Shown one piece after another: positions 43,086 through 52,318 of a stretch of 64,000 nt of DNA. A model generated the notes under the pieces. The model made no database searches. It had not been told where the DNA came from and saw only the letters and a list, made by a program, of their open reading frames with translations. How positions within the stretch are numbered: position 1 is the first letter of the stretch; every line of letters starts with the position of its first letter. Source of the stretch: Micavibrio_C sp965231165 (lineage in GTDB: Bacteria; Pseudomonadota; Alphaproteobacteria; Micavibrionales; Micavibrionaceae); assembly GCA_965231165.1 (NCBI GenBank), contig OZ246421.1, positions 930,001-994,000 on the forward strand, in the 5' to 3' direction. Position numbers and translations under genes: made by a program.

Positions 43086-45674
43086 GTGAGCCGCGAACCC
43101 AAAGATTACGAAAACCGCCCTCTTTATGACCGTCTGGCGCGCAAGCGTTTTCAGACGGGGCTGGTGCTGGTGCTGGAAAACGCCGTAACGGCATTCTGGC
43201 GGCTGGCGCTGTGGAATATCCTGTTCGCGGGCTTGTGGCTGCTGCAAATTCCGTCGATCGGCGGTAAGGCCGGAACCATCTCAACCTTCATATTATATAT
43301 CGCAGGCAGCCTGTGGCTGCTGTGGCGCGATGGCCGCACATTCCACTGGCCGAAACGCCGCGAGATCGACAAACGGCTCGAAATCAGCAGCCAGCTGCCG
43401 CATCGCCCGCTTACGATCATCGAAGACAAGCTCGCCAACCCGCAGGAGCAAGGTGCGCGCACACTCTGGTCACGCGGAAAATCACGGGCGCTGGCCACCG
43501 TTTCGAAACTGAAAACCCCCATGCCGCGCCCGATACTGGCGATGCAAGACCCGATGGCGCTGCGCGTTCTGGCGGTACTGGTGGTCATCATTGGTGTGAT
43601 TGTCGCCGGGCCTGCGTGGAAGGAACGCATTCACATCGGCCTTAATCCGCTCTATGGCAGCCTTGAGAAAAAGCCGGATAAAAGCATTACCATCTGGGTA
43701 ACGCCACCCACATACACGGGCAAGCCGCAGATGATCCTTGAGGGACGCGGCAAAAGCAAAGACACCATTGATATCCCCGATGAAAGCGTCATCAAGGTAC
43801 AAGCCACGCGCGGCATCGGCCAGCCCTACGTAGTCATCGGCGAACACAAGATGCCGATGAAGCGCAACGACACAAAGAACTGGTCTCTGGAATTCCCGTT
43901 CAATCCCGCATATGCCAAGGACAGCGTTCTTGAAATACGCCAGACAGGGTTACGTCGCGCGGCGCTGCCCTATCGTTTCGTTCCTGACATGCCGCCGGAA
44001 ATTACGCTGGTCGAAGCGCCGCAAACCATCGATAAAGGGCAGACGCAGCTTTCACTGAAAGTTAAAGACGATTACAGCGTCGATGATCTTGTCATGCATG
44101 TTCGCCTTGATGACACGCTGAAGGACAAGCCGCTGGGTGCGGACTTCGAGGAAAGACGGGCCGTCGTCAGCTCACCCGGAATCGAAACGGAAATGAAGCC
44201 GATCTATGATCTGGCGTGGCATCCATGGGCGGGCTTGCCGGTTGTGATTGAGCTGACGGCGATTGATCATAAAAAACAGGCGGCAAAACTGCCCCCTATT
44301 CACGTCACCCTGCCCGAACGCACGTTCCAGAACCCCACCGCGCGCAAACTGATTATGATGCGCAAACGCCTGATACGCACACCCGAAGCCGCGACAGCCA
44401 ATATTGCGCAAGAGCTGTTTGATATACTTGTCACGCCCGCCAATTATAACGGCAATCCGGTCGTGTTCCTGTCTCTAAAAACGATGTCATCGCGGCTGAT
44501 TTATGATCCCGGCATTAAAAGCGCCCGTGAAGTCATTGCGCAATTATGGGACACAGCCCTGCAAATCGAGGAAGGCAATCTGGCGATTGCGTCCCGCGAC
44601 ATGCGCGATGCGCAACGTAACCTCGAAAAAGTCCTCAATGATCCGAACGCCACACCGGAACAGGTCAGCCGCGCTCTGGATGAATTCAATCAGGCCATGG
44701 CGAATTATTTTCAGGAAATGATCCGCGAAATGCAAAAGCAGATGGCCGAAGGTGATGTTCTGAATGTGCCGCCTGAAATGCTGGCAGGCATTCTCAACCC
44801 CGAGGACATACAGAACTTTCTTGATGAGTTGACGGCGCGCGCCATGGCAGGCGATAAGGACGCGGCGCGTGAATTGCTGTCCCAGTTGCAGCAGATGATG
44901 GATTCCGTGAACCCTGCGAATGGGCAGATGGAAATGCCCAAAGACGTTAAAGCCAAGATGAAGGGCATCAGCGAACTGCAAAAACTGATCGAAAAGCAGG
45001 AGAAATTGCTGGCGCAAACGCAAGCGCAGGCCACCAACATGGCTACAACGGACACACCGCAAACCTTTGGCGAACAGCTGCCGATGGATGCGGATGTTCT
45101 GAAACAGCTCTGGGGCGATGATTTTGTGCCGCCGCCCACGCCTGCGCCCGTGCCTAAAAAATTGATGGAAAGGCCGCCCACTGCCCCTATTGATACCACG
45201 AAGAATAAGGAAGAACAGGAAGCCCTGCGTCTTGTTCTCGGCAAGCTGATGCAGGACGCCGATGAAGGGTTGGGTCATATCCCCGAGAACATGGGCAAGG
45301 CCGAGCTTGAAATGCGCGGTTCCTCAAGCCAGCTTGGCGACAACCGCCCCGACAAAGCCGTGCCACATCAGGAACAAACCATCAAATATCTGAAAGAAAC
45401 GATGGACCAGATGAGCGAGCAACTGGCGCAACAACTCAAGAAGATGATGGCGCTATCGATGGGGGGTGGTGCCGGAAAACTCGATCCACTGGGCCGCCCG
45501 ATTGATGATGGCGAGGGGCCGTCACTCCTGCCCTCTTCCCGTGTGAAAATCCCCGATGAGGCCGAGCGTAAGAAAGTGCGCGATATTCTCGATTCCCTGC
45601 GCCGCCGTTCCGGTGAATTGCAACGCCCGGATTACGAGCTGGAATATTACCGCCGCCTGATGCAGCAATTCTAG
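43086..45674 (+). CDS. TIGR02302/DUF4175-like large membrane protein
   Basis: The 862-residue protein has two N-terminal membrane helices (about 30-55 and 60-78), a third near 155-175, then a large extracytoplasmic part. Beta-rich segments (about 195-420) are followed by long helices rich in Gln, Met, Glu and Lys (about 470-830: RDAQRNLEKVLNDPNATPEQ, LQQMMDSVNPANGQMEMPKD). It matches the alphaproteobacterial TIGR02302/DUF4175 type, whose function is unknown. It starts with GTG at 43086; no better start is present. The lysA-linked location is usual. Its stop overlaps the convergent porin stop by 4 nt. Confidence 0.9.
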   Translation: MSREPKDYENRPLYDRLARKRFQTGLVLVLENAVTAFWRLALWNILFAGLWLLQIPSIGGKAGTISTFILYIAGSLWLLWRDGRTFHWPKRREIDKRLEISSQLPHRPLTIIEDKLANPQEQGARTLWSRGKSRALATVSKLKTPMPRPILAMQDPMALRVLAVLVVIIGVIVAGPAWKERIHIGLNPLYGSLEKKPDKSITIWVTPPTYTGKPQMILEGRGKSKDTIDIPDESVIKVQATRGIGQPYVVIGEHKMPMKRNDTKNWSLEFPFNPAYAKDSVLEIRQTGLRRAALPYRFVPDMPPEITLVEAPQTIDKGQTQLSLKVKDDYSVDDLVMHVRLDDTLKDKPLGADFEERRAVVSSPGIETEMKPIYDLAWHPWAGLPVVIELTAIDHKKQAAKLPPIHVTLPERTFQNPTARKLIMMRKRLIRTPEAATANIAQELFDILVTPANYNGNPVVFLSLKTMSSRLIYDPGIKSAREVIAQLWDTALQIEEGNLAIASRDMRDAQRNLEKVLNDPNATPEQVSRALDEFNQAMANYFQEMIREMQKQMAEGDVLNVPPEMLAGILNPEDIQNFLDELTARAMAGDKDAARELLSQLQQMMDSVNPANGQMEMPKDVKAKMKGISELQKLIEKQEKLLAQTQAQATNMATTDTPQTFGEQLPMDADVLKQLWGDDFVPPPTPAPVPKKLMERPPTAPIDTTKNKEEQEALRLVLGKLMQDADEGLGHIPENMGKAELEMRGSSSQLGDNRPDKAVPHQEQTIKYLKETMDQMSEQLAQQLKKMMALSMGGGAGKLDPLGRPIDDGEGPSLLPSSRVKIPDEAERKKVRDILDSLRRRSGELQRPDYELEYYRRLMQQF

Positions 45675-46801
45675 AATGTCACCTGTGTGCCAATGACAAA
45701 GCTTGTAGCATCGACATTTTCCGCACCGAACTGATGATCAAGATAACTGACGGACGAACGCAGATCCATGCCCGGGCAATATTTGTAGATCACGCCTGCG
45801 ACATAACGGTCGCTTTCGAGATCGGTGGAACCCGTCAGATTTTCATCATCGCGCCTATACCATGACCCGCCCAGTTTCCACGGACCGGTCTTGTAATCCG
45901 CGCCGAGGACAAGGATGTCTGTTTTATCATCAGGATCACGGCCATTGTCATTTTCCGTGTAGGCAACGCCAAGACCGAAATCAGACACGGTTATCGCACC
46001 GCCGACATTCCAAGCGCTTAGATCGTCTTCACCTGCTGCGTCCGCTTCATGATCGACATGCGAATAACCAGCGCCGATAGTGAGGCCGAATGCTTCCATT
46101 TTACGTTCATAGCGCGCTGCCACTTCCCACGCCGCGCCATACGCGCCTGCCACATCATCAGTATTGACACCGTTCAGGCCACGGGACGCCGCCGAACTTT
46201 CAGAGTTGCCGACAAAAGAGGCCGCCTGCATATCCGGTGTATATGACACGCCCAGTTGCAGACCGCTGAACAGGGGCGAAAAATAGGAAATTTTATCCGA
46301 TGAAGCCGTGACATCATGGGCGTAATCCCATTCGATGGCCTGTAAATGCGGACCAATGGCACCACCGACCAGAGTGTAATTCACCGTACGCACATAATAA
46401 CGCATACCATCAATATTACTGTCTGCCGAAGGTGCTGCCACCTGCAACAGGTAAGTCGCGCCATCAACGCCACCGAAATTCACTTTGCCCCAGTCATTCG
46501 ATAGATAGAGGAAAGATTTATCAACGGCAAAACCATCCCCCATGTCAGAGCGGAATTCGAAATGCATCCCCACGGTCAGACCGTTATCCAGTACTGTCTT
46601 TCCATCCATGTAGATTTTGGCATCGCGGAGTATATCGACGTGACGTTCCGTGCTACCCGCTGCGGTATCCTGCGCGGCATAGGCCATATAACCACGGAAA
46701 TATCCGGCAAGATCCAACTCCAGCGCGGCTTGATCGCCCTGCGCCCAGACCGGCATAGCACTCAGCAGCAAGAAAGACGCCGCCCCTAAAAGCTTCTTCA
46801 T
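45671..46801 (-). CDS. Outer-membrane porin
   Basis: The 376-residue precursor has a signal peptide (residues 1-20, ending VWAQ). The mature part is a series of amphipathic beta strands with aromatic girdle residues (DLAGYFRGYMAYAAQD, VGMHFEFRSDMGDG, LQLGVSYTPDMQ, WKLGGSWYRRDDE) and ends in Phe, the outer-membrane insertion signal. It fits the Gram-negative trimeric porin family (16-stranded). It is monocistronic; the following gene on that strand starts after its own gap. Pore specificity cannot be read from sequence. Confidence 0.88.
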   Translation of the reverse strand: MKKLLGAASFLLLSAMPVWAQGDQAALELDLAGYFRGYMAYAAQDTAAGSTERHVDILRDAKIYMDGKTVLDNGLTVGMHFEFRSDMGDGFAVDKSFLYLSNDWGKVNFGGVDGATYLLQVAAPSADSNIDGMRYYVRTVNYTLVGGAIGPHLQAIEWDYAHDVTASSDKISYFSPLFSGLQLGVSYTPDMQAASFVGNSESSAASRGLNGVNTDDVAGAYGAAWEVAARYERKMEAFGLTIGAGYSHVDHEADAAGEDDLSAWNVGGAITVSDFGLGVAYTENDNGRDPDDKTDILVLGADYKTGPWKLGGSWYRRDDENLTGSTDLESDRYVAGVIYKYCPGMDLRSSVSYLDHQFGAENVDATSFVIGTQVTF

Positions 46802-46822
46802 CAGCAGCCTTTTCGTTTAGAA

Positions 46823-47509
46823 TTACTCTTCTACAAAACGTACATTCAGCGCTTTGACATCGGCAGCAATCTGCGGATACGTCGCTGTCAGCGGAATCGA
46901 TTTCAGCGGCGGGATATCCGCCGCCGGTGATGCATAGGACCAACTCTCGACTTCGCTGCCATCTTCACGGCGCAGGGCAAAGCGCAGCCCCGGCACACGT
47001 ACGGGATAATCGCGAATATTCATCACCTCACCGGTAACGGACAATATCTCGACCCCTTTGGCGTTATAAGAGGTCGTCGCTTTGAGGTTTTCAAAAACCA
47101 AACCGTCACCGGGAATCTCGCCCGCCAGCCCCATGGTCTCATAAAGCGCCAGACTGTCGGGCCATGCCCTTGTAACCGGTTCGCGGAATATCACCAGACA
47201 GGCAAAGATAACGATGCCGAAAAGCACGGCGGAAGCCATCCCCGTTAGCATGCCGGGTTCGAGTTTAAATTTCCCGGATTCTGCTGGAATAACGTCCTGC
47301 GCCAACACGGGGAGGTCATCATCGCGATAATTGTTTACAGAATCATCAGGCGGCGGTATTTCTGCCAGAATATCGGCAAAGCTCTCCTCCTCCGGGATCT
47401 GAAACCATTCATGGCTGCAGATCGTACAACGAACGCGGCGGCCATCCGCGCCCAGCAGATGCGTGGGCAGCAAATAGCGTGTATGGCATTCCTCGCAGGT
47501 TAAAATCAT
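46823..47509 (-). CDS. Zinc-ribbon membrane protein with DUF3426 domain
   Basis: The 228-residue protein opens with an MJ0042-type zinc ribbon (CEECHTRY at residues 4-11 and CTICSHEW about 20 residues later). An acidic linker, a membrane helix (about 92-112) and a C-terminal DUF3426 domain (EILSVTGEVMNIRDYPVRVPGLRFAL) follow. The function is unknown; such proteins stand next to ftsE in many alphaproteobacteria, as here (divergent). The ATG at 47509 is used. An in-frame GTG at 47536 would add nine residues. Confidence 0.85.
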   Translation of the reverse strand: MILTCEECHTRYLLPTHLLGADGRRVRCTICSHEWFQIPEEESFADILAEIPPPDDSVNNYRDDDLPVLAQDVIPAESGKFKLEPGMLTGMASAVLFGIVIFACLVIFREPVTRAWPDSLALYETMGLAGEIPGDGLVFENLKATTSYNAKGVEILSVTGEVMNIRDYPVRVPGLRFALRREDGSEVESWSYASPAADIPPLKSIPLTATYPQIAADVKALNVRFVEE

Positions 47510-47631
47510 AAGCGGCAGCGCCTTGTGGGTTTTCACCGGTTCGTCACCGGCATGTCTTTGAAAGACCTTCTTTTCTATTTATAAAGGTGGTCAGGATCAT
47601 CGACAAGTCGGCTTCTGCATCGGATTTTATT

Positions 47632-48381
47632 ATGCCAATTAAATTGTGGGTTCTTTTTCTGACTATTATGACTGTTCCCGCTTTTACGGCGCGCGCAGCG
47701 GACATTCCCTGCACGGTGGAGGACAATGCCTGCCTGATCAAAGCGCTTGATGGACTGACAGCGACAATCACCGAAGATAACTGGCGCGATCAAACATGGC
47801 GCGAGCTTGCCAAACTGATGGCAGCATCGGGCATGATCGACGAAGCCCTTGCGATTGTTCCCAAAGTCAAAACACCGGACACACAAGCCATGACCATTCG
47901 TGGCATCGGCATGGCGGCGGCTGAGGCACAGTTGCCCCGTGAGACAATGAATAAAATGTTTGCGCAGTTACGCATTGAAGCTGACAGAATAGGACATCCC
48001 CCTTCGCATGCGATTGCGCTGACCTATATTGGTATGGCGCAGGCCTTCTCCGGCGACGATGCCGGGGCCATGGCGACAGCGGCCTCGATGGAAAATGCCG
48101 CCCTGCGTAACAAGGCCTATGCCGAAACTGCCGAGATACAGGCTGAACGCAATGACCTGCCTGCTGTCATGAAAAGCCTCGCCGCTATCAATGACAATGG
48201 CTACAAAGACAAGGAAATGGCTATCATCGTCAAAATCTTTGCCGACCGTAAGCAATACGCCAACGCTTTAGCCGTCGCGCAACCGATTTCCAACAGCTAC
48301 CAGCAATCACAGGCACTGCTCTATATTCTAACCAAGCAGATTCAGCCCGAGAAGCCGCATGAAGGTTCGGTAACACCATGA
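47632..48381 (+). CDS. Secreted helical-repeat protein
   Basis: A signal peptide (residues 1-22, ending ARA-A) precedes a helical protein of 249 residues that looks TPR/SEL1-like: regular helix pairs with Ala/Tyr spacing (IRGIGMAAAEAQL, ALTYIGMAQAFSGDD, NKAYAETAEIQAERND). Two cysteines near the mature N-terminus (CTVEDNACL) may pair. The ATG at 47632 gives the best signal peptide although no ribosome site is clear; the frame is open from a GTG at 47587. It overlaps ftsE by 4 nt, so it begins a six-gene coupled run. Role unknown, perhaps in the envelope with FtsEX. Confidence 0.7.
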   Translation: MPIKLWVLFLTIMTVPAFTARAADIPCTVEDNACLIKALDGLTATITEDNWRDQTWRELAKLMAASGMIDEALAIVPKVKTPDTQAMTIRGIGMAAAEAQLPRETMNKMFAQLRIEADRIGHPPSHAIALTYIGMAQAFSGDDAGAMATAASMENAALRNKAYAETAEIQAERNDLPAVMKSLAAINDNGYKDKEMAIIVKIFADRKQYANALAVAQPISNSYQQSQALLYILTKQIQPEKPHEGSVTP

Positions 48382-49076
48382 TCCGTTTTGAACATGTCGG
48401 CCTGCGTTACGGCATCGGCCCGGAAGTGCTTAGCGATATCAATTTCACGCTGGCGCCCGGATCGTTCCATTTTCTGACCGGGCCAAGCGGCGCGGGCAAA
48501 ACCTCGCTGATGAGCCTGATGTATCTCGGGCGGCTGCCCACGCGCGGCCTGGTGACGATGTTTGGACAGAACGTTAACAAGATGAAGCGCGAGGACATGG
48601 TGCCACTGCGTCAGCGCATCGGCGTGGTGTTTCAGGATTTCCGCCTGCTGAACCATATGTCAACATTCGATAATGTGGCCTTGCCGCTGCGCATCGCCGG
48701 TAAGCCGGAAAAGGAAATACAAAGCAACGTGCGTGAATTGCTGGAATGGGTCGGACTGGGCGATCACATGCATGTACTGCCGAACACCATGTCGGGTGGT
48801 CAACAGCAGCGCATTGCTATTGCCCGCGCCGTGATTACGCGCCCGCGGCTGCTTCTGGCCGACGAACCGACCGGCAATCTTGACGATGAAATCGGCGAAC
48901 GGCTACTGGGATTGTTTGAACAGCTCAACCGCATGGGCACGACGCTGGTGATTGCTACCCACAACCAGTTGCTGATGGATAAATTCCCGCATCCGCGCCT
49001 GATCCTGTCCAAGGGGCACCTGACCATCGAGGAATCGAAATTCAACCTGCGTAAAAAGCTGGAGGGCATGTTCTGA
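48378..49076 (+). CDS. ftsE: Cell division ATP-binding protein FtsE
   Basis: FtsE is the ABC ATPase that, with FtsX, activates septal murein hydrolases. The 232-residue protein has Walker A GPSGAGKTS, the Q-loop VFQDFRLLNHMS, signature MSGGQQQRIAIARA, Walker B LLLADEPTGNLD and switch His ATHNQ. The DFRLL after the Q-loop is the FtsE hallmark. It overlaps the upstream gene by 4 nt and shares a TGATG junction with ftsX. Confidence 0.95.
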   Translation: MIRFEHVGLRYGIGPEVLSDINFTLAPGSFHFLTGPSGAGKTSLMSLMYLGRLPTRGLVTMFGQNVNKMKREDMVPLRQRIGVVFQDFRLLNHMSTFDNVALPLRIAGKPEKEIQSNVRELLEWVGLGDHMHVLPNTMSGGQQQRIAIARAVITRPRLLLADEPTGNLDDEIGERLLGLFEQLNRMGTTLVIATHNQLLMDKFPHPRLILSKGHLTIEESKFNLRKKLEGMF

Positions 49077-50041
49077 TGATCCTGAAATTCCCCCGCATAT
49101 TCCTGGGTAGACGCGAACGTACACTGGGCAAAGCCCGTGGCAAACGCCGTTATGATCTGCCGCTCAGCAATAATGACAGTACGCGTTTTTTGGTGACGCT
49201 GATCGGTCTGATGACGTTTCTCGCCGTGCTGTCGATTGCCGCCTTTTTCGCGCTTGATGCCATGTCCACACGCTGGACATCGGGCCTTGAAGATAAAGCC
49301 ACCATCGAAATTCCAGCACAGACCGCAGAGGGCTTACTGCTAACATCAGATGAATTGTCGCAAAGGGCGCAGACAGCCGCCAGCGTTCTTGAAAACCACC
49401 CCGCTATCAAGGCCTATCACGTGATGACAGCGGCTGAAATTCAGGATCTGGTGAAGCCGTGGCTGGGCGAAGGCAGCGCCGACATGGGGCAAATGCCCCT
49501 GCCCGTCCTTATTTCCGTGGAGATAAAACCCGACACGCCCCGTGACGTTGTGACAACGCTTGGCGAGAAAATCGCGCTGGCCGCGCCCGGTGCCCGGTTG
49601 GATAGCCATGAAACATGGCTGAAGGACGTACTGCGCTTTACTGGCGCATTGAAATTCGCAGCGACCTTGCTGATCCTCGTGATCGGCCTAACCACCATGA
49701 TCGCGGTGGCGGGTGCCGTGCGGGCGCGGCTGGCGATACATCGCGCCGATGTCGAATTACTGCATCTGATGGGCGCTGCCGACCGCTATATCTCGGGGCA
49801 GTTCCAGCGCCATTCGTTATTGCTGGGTCTGACGGGGGCGGCTGCGGGTGTGCTGGCGGGCGTAATTGCATTGGGCCTGATCGGCTGGGCATCCGGCGAG
49901 ATGGATGTGAATTTACTGCCGGAATATAGTGTTGGTGTGGCGCAGGTTATTGTCACCATGGTGCTGCCGTTGGTGATTGCGGGGCTAGCAACCGTTACCG
50001 CCCGGCATACCGTGATGCGTGAATTGACAGGAATGCCATGA
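49076..50041 (+). CDS. ftsX: Cell division membrane protein FtsX
   Basis: The 321-residue protein has a basic N-terminus, one membrane helix (about 42-62), an extracytoplasmic domain (about 65-195), then three helices (about 200-225, 245-270, 290-312), the FtsX layout. The segment AGAVRARLAIHRADVELLHLMGAADRYI after helix 2 is characteristic. It partners FtsE in the inner membrane. Its start overlaps the ftsE stop by 1 nt, and its end overlaps the ydcF gene by 4 nt. Confidence 0.92.
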   Translation: MILKFPRIFLGRRERTLGKARGKRRYDLPLSNNDSTRFLVTLIGLMTFLAVLSIAAFFALDAMSTRWTSGLEDKATIEIPAQTAEGLLLTSDELSQRAQTAASVLENHPAIKAYHVMTAAEIQDLVKPWLGEGSADMGQMPLPVLISVEIKPDTPRDVVTTLGEKIALAAPGARLDSHETWLKDVLRFTGALKFAATLLILVIGLTTMIAVAGAVRARLAIHRADVELLHLMGAADRYISGQFQRHSLLLGLTGAAAGVLAGVIALGLIGWASGEMDVNLLPEYSVGVAQVIVTMVLPLVIAGLATVTARHTVMRELTGMP

Positions 50042-50685
50042 CCGCAAAAAACGAAAACAACCCCTATGCGATGAAGCGCTGGCAATGGATGCTGACCTTT
50101 CTGGTCGGATTCTGTTTTCTGTGGCTGGCAGGCTTTGGGTTGTTCCTTGAATATGTGCGCGGCATGCAGCCGCAAAATCCGGCGCAACCGACCGATGCCA
50201 TCATCGTGCTGACCGGCGGTGCGCAGCGCGTGAACAAGGGTCTTGATCTGCTTTCCACCGGTCAGGGTAAAAAACTGTTTATCACCGGCGTCAACGGTCA
50301 TGTCAGCCTGCAAGAGATCATGGGTCTATGGCGACGCCCGATCATCCACAAGGACGATGATGATTGCTGCATTGTCCTCGACCATCAGGCCCGCAACACC
50401 ATCCAGAACGCCCGCGAAACGCAAATTTGGGCACAGAAGGAAAACATCAAGACCATTCGCTTGGTAACATCCGATTACCACATGCCACGTGCGCGTCTGG
50501 AATTTCATCAGAACATGCCGGGCACCGCTATTCTCGTCTGGCCGGTCAAGGCGCATGATGATGAAAACGAAATGACTGATTTCGTAAGGCTGGCCTTTGG
50601 TGAATATAACAAGACATTGCTGACGCTGATTAAGCTTTACGTCATGCCCGACTGGGCGCGCAGAAAGGTGGAGCCGTTACTGTGA
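50038..50685 (+). CDS. YdcF/SanA family protein (DUF218)
   Basis: This 215-residue protein has an N-terminal membrane helix (about residues 13-34) and a DUF218 domain with the strand AIIVLTGGAQRVNKGLDLL, then ITGVNGH, ARNTIQNARET and VTSDYHMPRARLEF, all typical of the YdcF/SanA family linked to envelope integrity. The ATG overlaps the ftsX stop (ATGA). The end overlaps the next gene's GTG start. A more distant relative may be encoded at 25045-25851. Confidence 0.9.
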   Translation: MTAKNENNPYAMKRWQWMLTFLVGFCFLWLAGFGLFLEYVRGMQPQNPAQPTDAIIVLTGGAQRVNKGLDLLSTGQGKKLFITGVNGHVSLQEIMGLWRRPIIHKDDDDCCIVLDHQARNTIQNARETQIWAQKENIKTIRLVTSDYHMPRARLEFHQNMPGTAILVWPVKAHDDENEMTDFVRLAFGEYNKTLLTLIKLYVMPDWARRKVEPLL

Positions 50686-51449
50686 TCTTCCTGCGTTCGA
50701 CATTGTTTAATCTTTCATTCTATCTGGTGACGGGCATTGCCTGCATCATGTTCCTGCCCGGACTACTAATCCCGCGCAAGCATGCCATGCATATCGTGCA
50801 AATATTCGTGCAGTCAGTTTACCTGCTGGAGCGGTTTTTCCTGAAGCTGGATTACGAGGTGCGCGGGCTTGAAAATCTGCCTGAGAACGGCAGCTATATC
50901 GTCGCGGCCAAGCATCAGTCCTCTTACGAAACATTCAAGCTGCATATTTTGTTCGAAGACCCGTCGGTCATTTTAAAGCGCGAATTACTGCGCATTCCGC
51001 TGTGGGGACGTTTTCTTGCCAAAAGCGACCCTATTGCCATTGACCGCAGCAGCAAAGAATCCGCGCAGCAAATCATCGACGGCGCAAAGCGGATGCAACA
51101 ACAGGGCCGCCCGATCATTATCTTTCCGCAAGGTACGCGGGTTTACACGTGGCAGACGGCGCAAGACAAACCCTATAAAAACGGCGCTGCCCGGATGCAA
51201 GCGGCCACGGGACTGACCATCGTGCCCATGGCCACCAACACAGGAATTTTCTGGCCCAAACATAGATGGCTAAAATGGCCGGGCACGGTGGTATTTGAAT
51301 TCCTGCCGCCTATTCCGCCGGGACAGCATCTTTATGACGTGACCAAACAGCTTGAGATCCTACTGGAGACAGAAAGCCAGAAGCTGGCGCTTGAAGCACT
51401 GGCCGCCGACCCCCGCATTCCCCGCCCCGAGAGACCTTCTGCGACATGA
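50682..51449 (+). CDS. plsC: 1-acyl-sn-glycerol-3-phosphate acyltransferase
   Basis: PlsC adds the second acyl chain in phosphatidic acid synthesis at the inner membrane. The 255-residue protein has an N-terminal hydrophobic helix and catalytic AKHQSSYET, a His-x4-acid motif with Glu in the place of the usual Asp, plus FPQGTRV in place of the common FPEGTR. The IPLWGRFLAKSDPIAIDR segment is typical. It starts with GTG at 50682 in a GTGA overlap with ydcF and overlaps the DUF2125 gene at its end by 4 nt. Both motif variants occur in this alphaproteobacterial subgroup as far as I know. Confidence 0.9.
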   Translation: MIFLRSTLFNLSFYLVTGIACIMFLPGLLIPRKHAMHIVQIFVQSVYLLERFFLKLDYEVRGLENLPENGSYIVAAKHQSSYETFKLHILFEDPSVILKRELLRIPLWGRFLAKSDPIAIDRSSKESAQQIIDGAKRMQQQGRPIIIFPQGTRVYTWQTAQDKPYKNGAARMQAATGLTIVPMATNTGIFWPKHRWLKWPGTVVFEFLPPIPPGQHLYDVTKQLEILLETESQKLALEALAADPRIPRPERPSAT

Positions 51450-52318
51450 AAAAAAATCTGATTATTGCTACCTCACTGATCGTATTGACCTGCGCTGTGC
51501 TTTATACGGGCTGGTGGTTTGTGGCGGCGGGCATAATTAAAAGCCAGATCAAAGACAATCCCGATATCACAATTACCCGTATCAGCGGCTTTCCCGGCCC
51601 GATGAAGATTGACGGCAGCCTTGAAGCCACACGCCTGCATGACGGCACACCGCAAAAAATCATTGCCCCCACATTTACCTTACAGGGCTACCCGGTGACG
51701 TTTTTGGATGCCACGCTAACCCTGCCGCAGGGCGCCTATGTCGAAGGTGCGGTTGATAAAGACGTATGGTCGCTGAATTATCTGGAATTGCGCGGCCCCT
51801 TGCCCCTCGACATCCCGCAGGAAACTAATCAGACCCGCATGACGGCATGGCGTGACGGCGGCGGCCATATCACGATCAATCACTTTAATTTTATCAAGGG
51901 CGATTTAAAGGGCGAAGGTGCCGGTACGTTCAAACTGGACCACGCGCTGCAGCCCTCCGGCATTGTCAATGCGCGTATCAGCGGTCATATTGAATATCTG
52001 AACTTTCTTGTAACAAAGGGAATGGTTGATAAGAAAGACGCGATGCTGGCATCCACCATCCTTAACGGCCTGTCCAATCCGGATGAAGAAACAGGTGATA
52101 ATTTCATGGATATCGGGATCAGTTTGCAGAACCAGACGCTTTACGCGGGACCGCTGGCGGTGGCGCGACTTCCGGCGCTTGATTGGGGTAACGGTAATCT
52201 GCCTGTTTCGCCTCAATCACCTGACGGCGGATTGCCCGCGTCCGTGCAAACATATCCTGTAACGCCTGACCATCTCCCCAGCGAATTGCCCGCTGCAATC
52301 CCGTCAGGTCCTCAGTAA
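51446..52318 (+). CDS. DUF2125 family envelope protein
   Basis: The 290-residue protein has an N-terminal membrane helix (about 5-27) followed by a beta-rich extracytoplasmic region with ISGFPGPMKIDGSLEA and a late LYAGPLAVARLPALDW, which fit DUF2125. Function unknown; the fold resembles lipid-transfer or assembly domains of the envelope, as inference only. After residue about 248 a Pro/Ser-rich tail follows (PVSPQSPDGGLPAS), encoded across the 3' end of the convergent tyrC gene, giving a 200-bp overlap. It ends the plus-strand run of coupled genes. Confidence 0.85.
   Translation: MKKNLIIATSLIVLTCAVLYTGWWFVAAGIIKSQIKDNPDITITRISGFPGPMKIDGSLEATRLHDGTPQKIIAPTFTLQGYPVTFLDATLTLPQGAYVEGAVDKDVWSLNYLELRGPLPLDIPQETNQTRMTAWRDGGGHITINHFNFIKGDLKGEGAGTFKLDHALQPSGIVNARISGHIEYLNFLVTKGMVDKKDAMLASTILNGLSNPDEETGDNFMDIGISLQNQTLYAGPLAVARLPALDWGNGNLPVSPQSPDGGLPASVQTYPVTPDHLPSELPAAIPSGPQ

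Noticed and set aside
44544..45278. 244-codon minus-strand frame within the TIGR02302-type gene
   Set aside because: His/Phe-rich shadow of the Gln/Met-rich sense protein.
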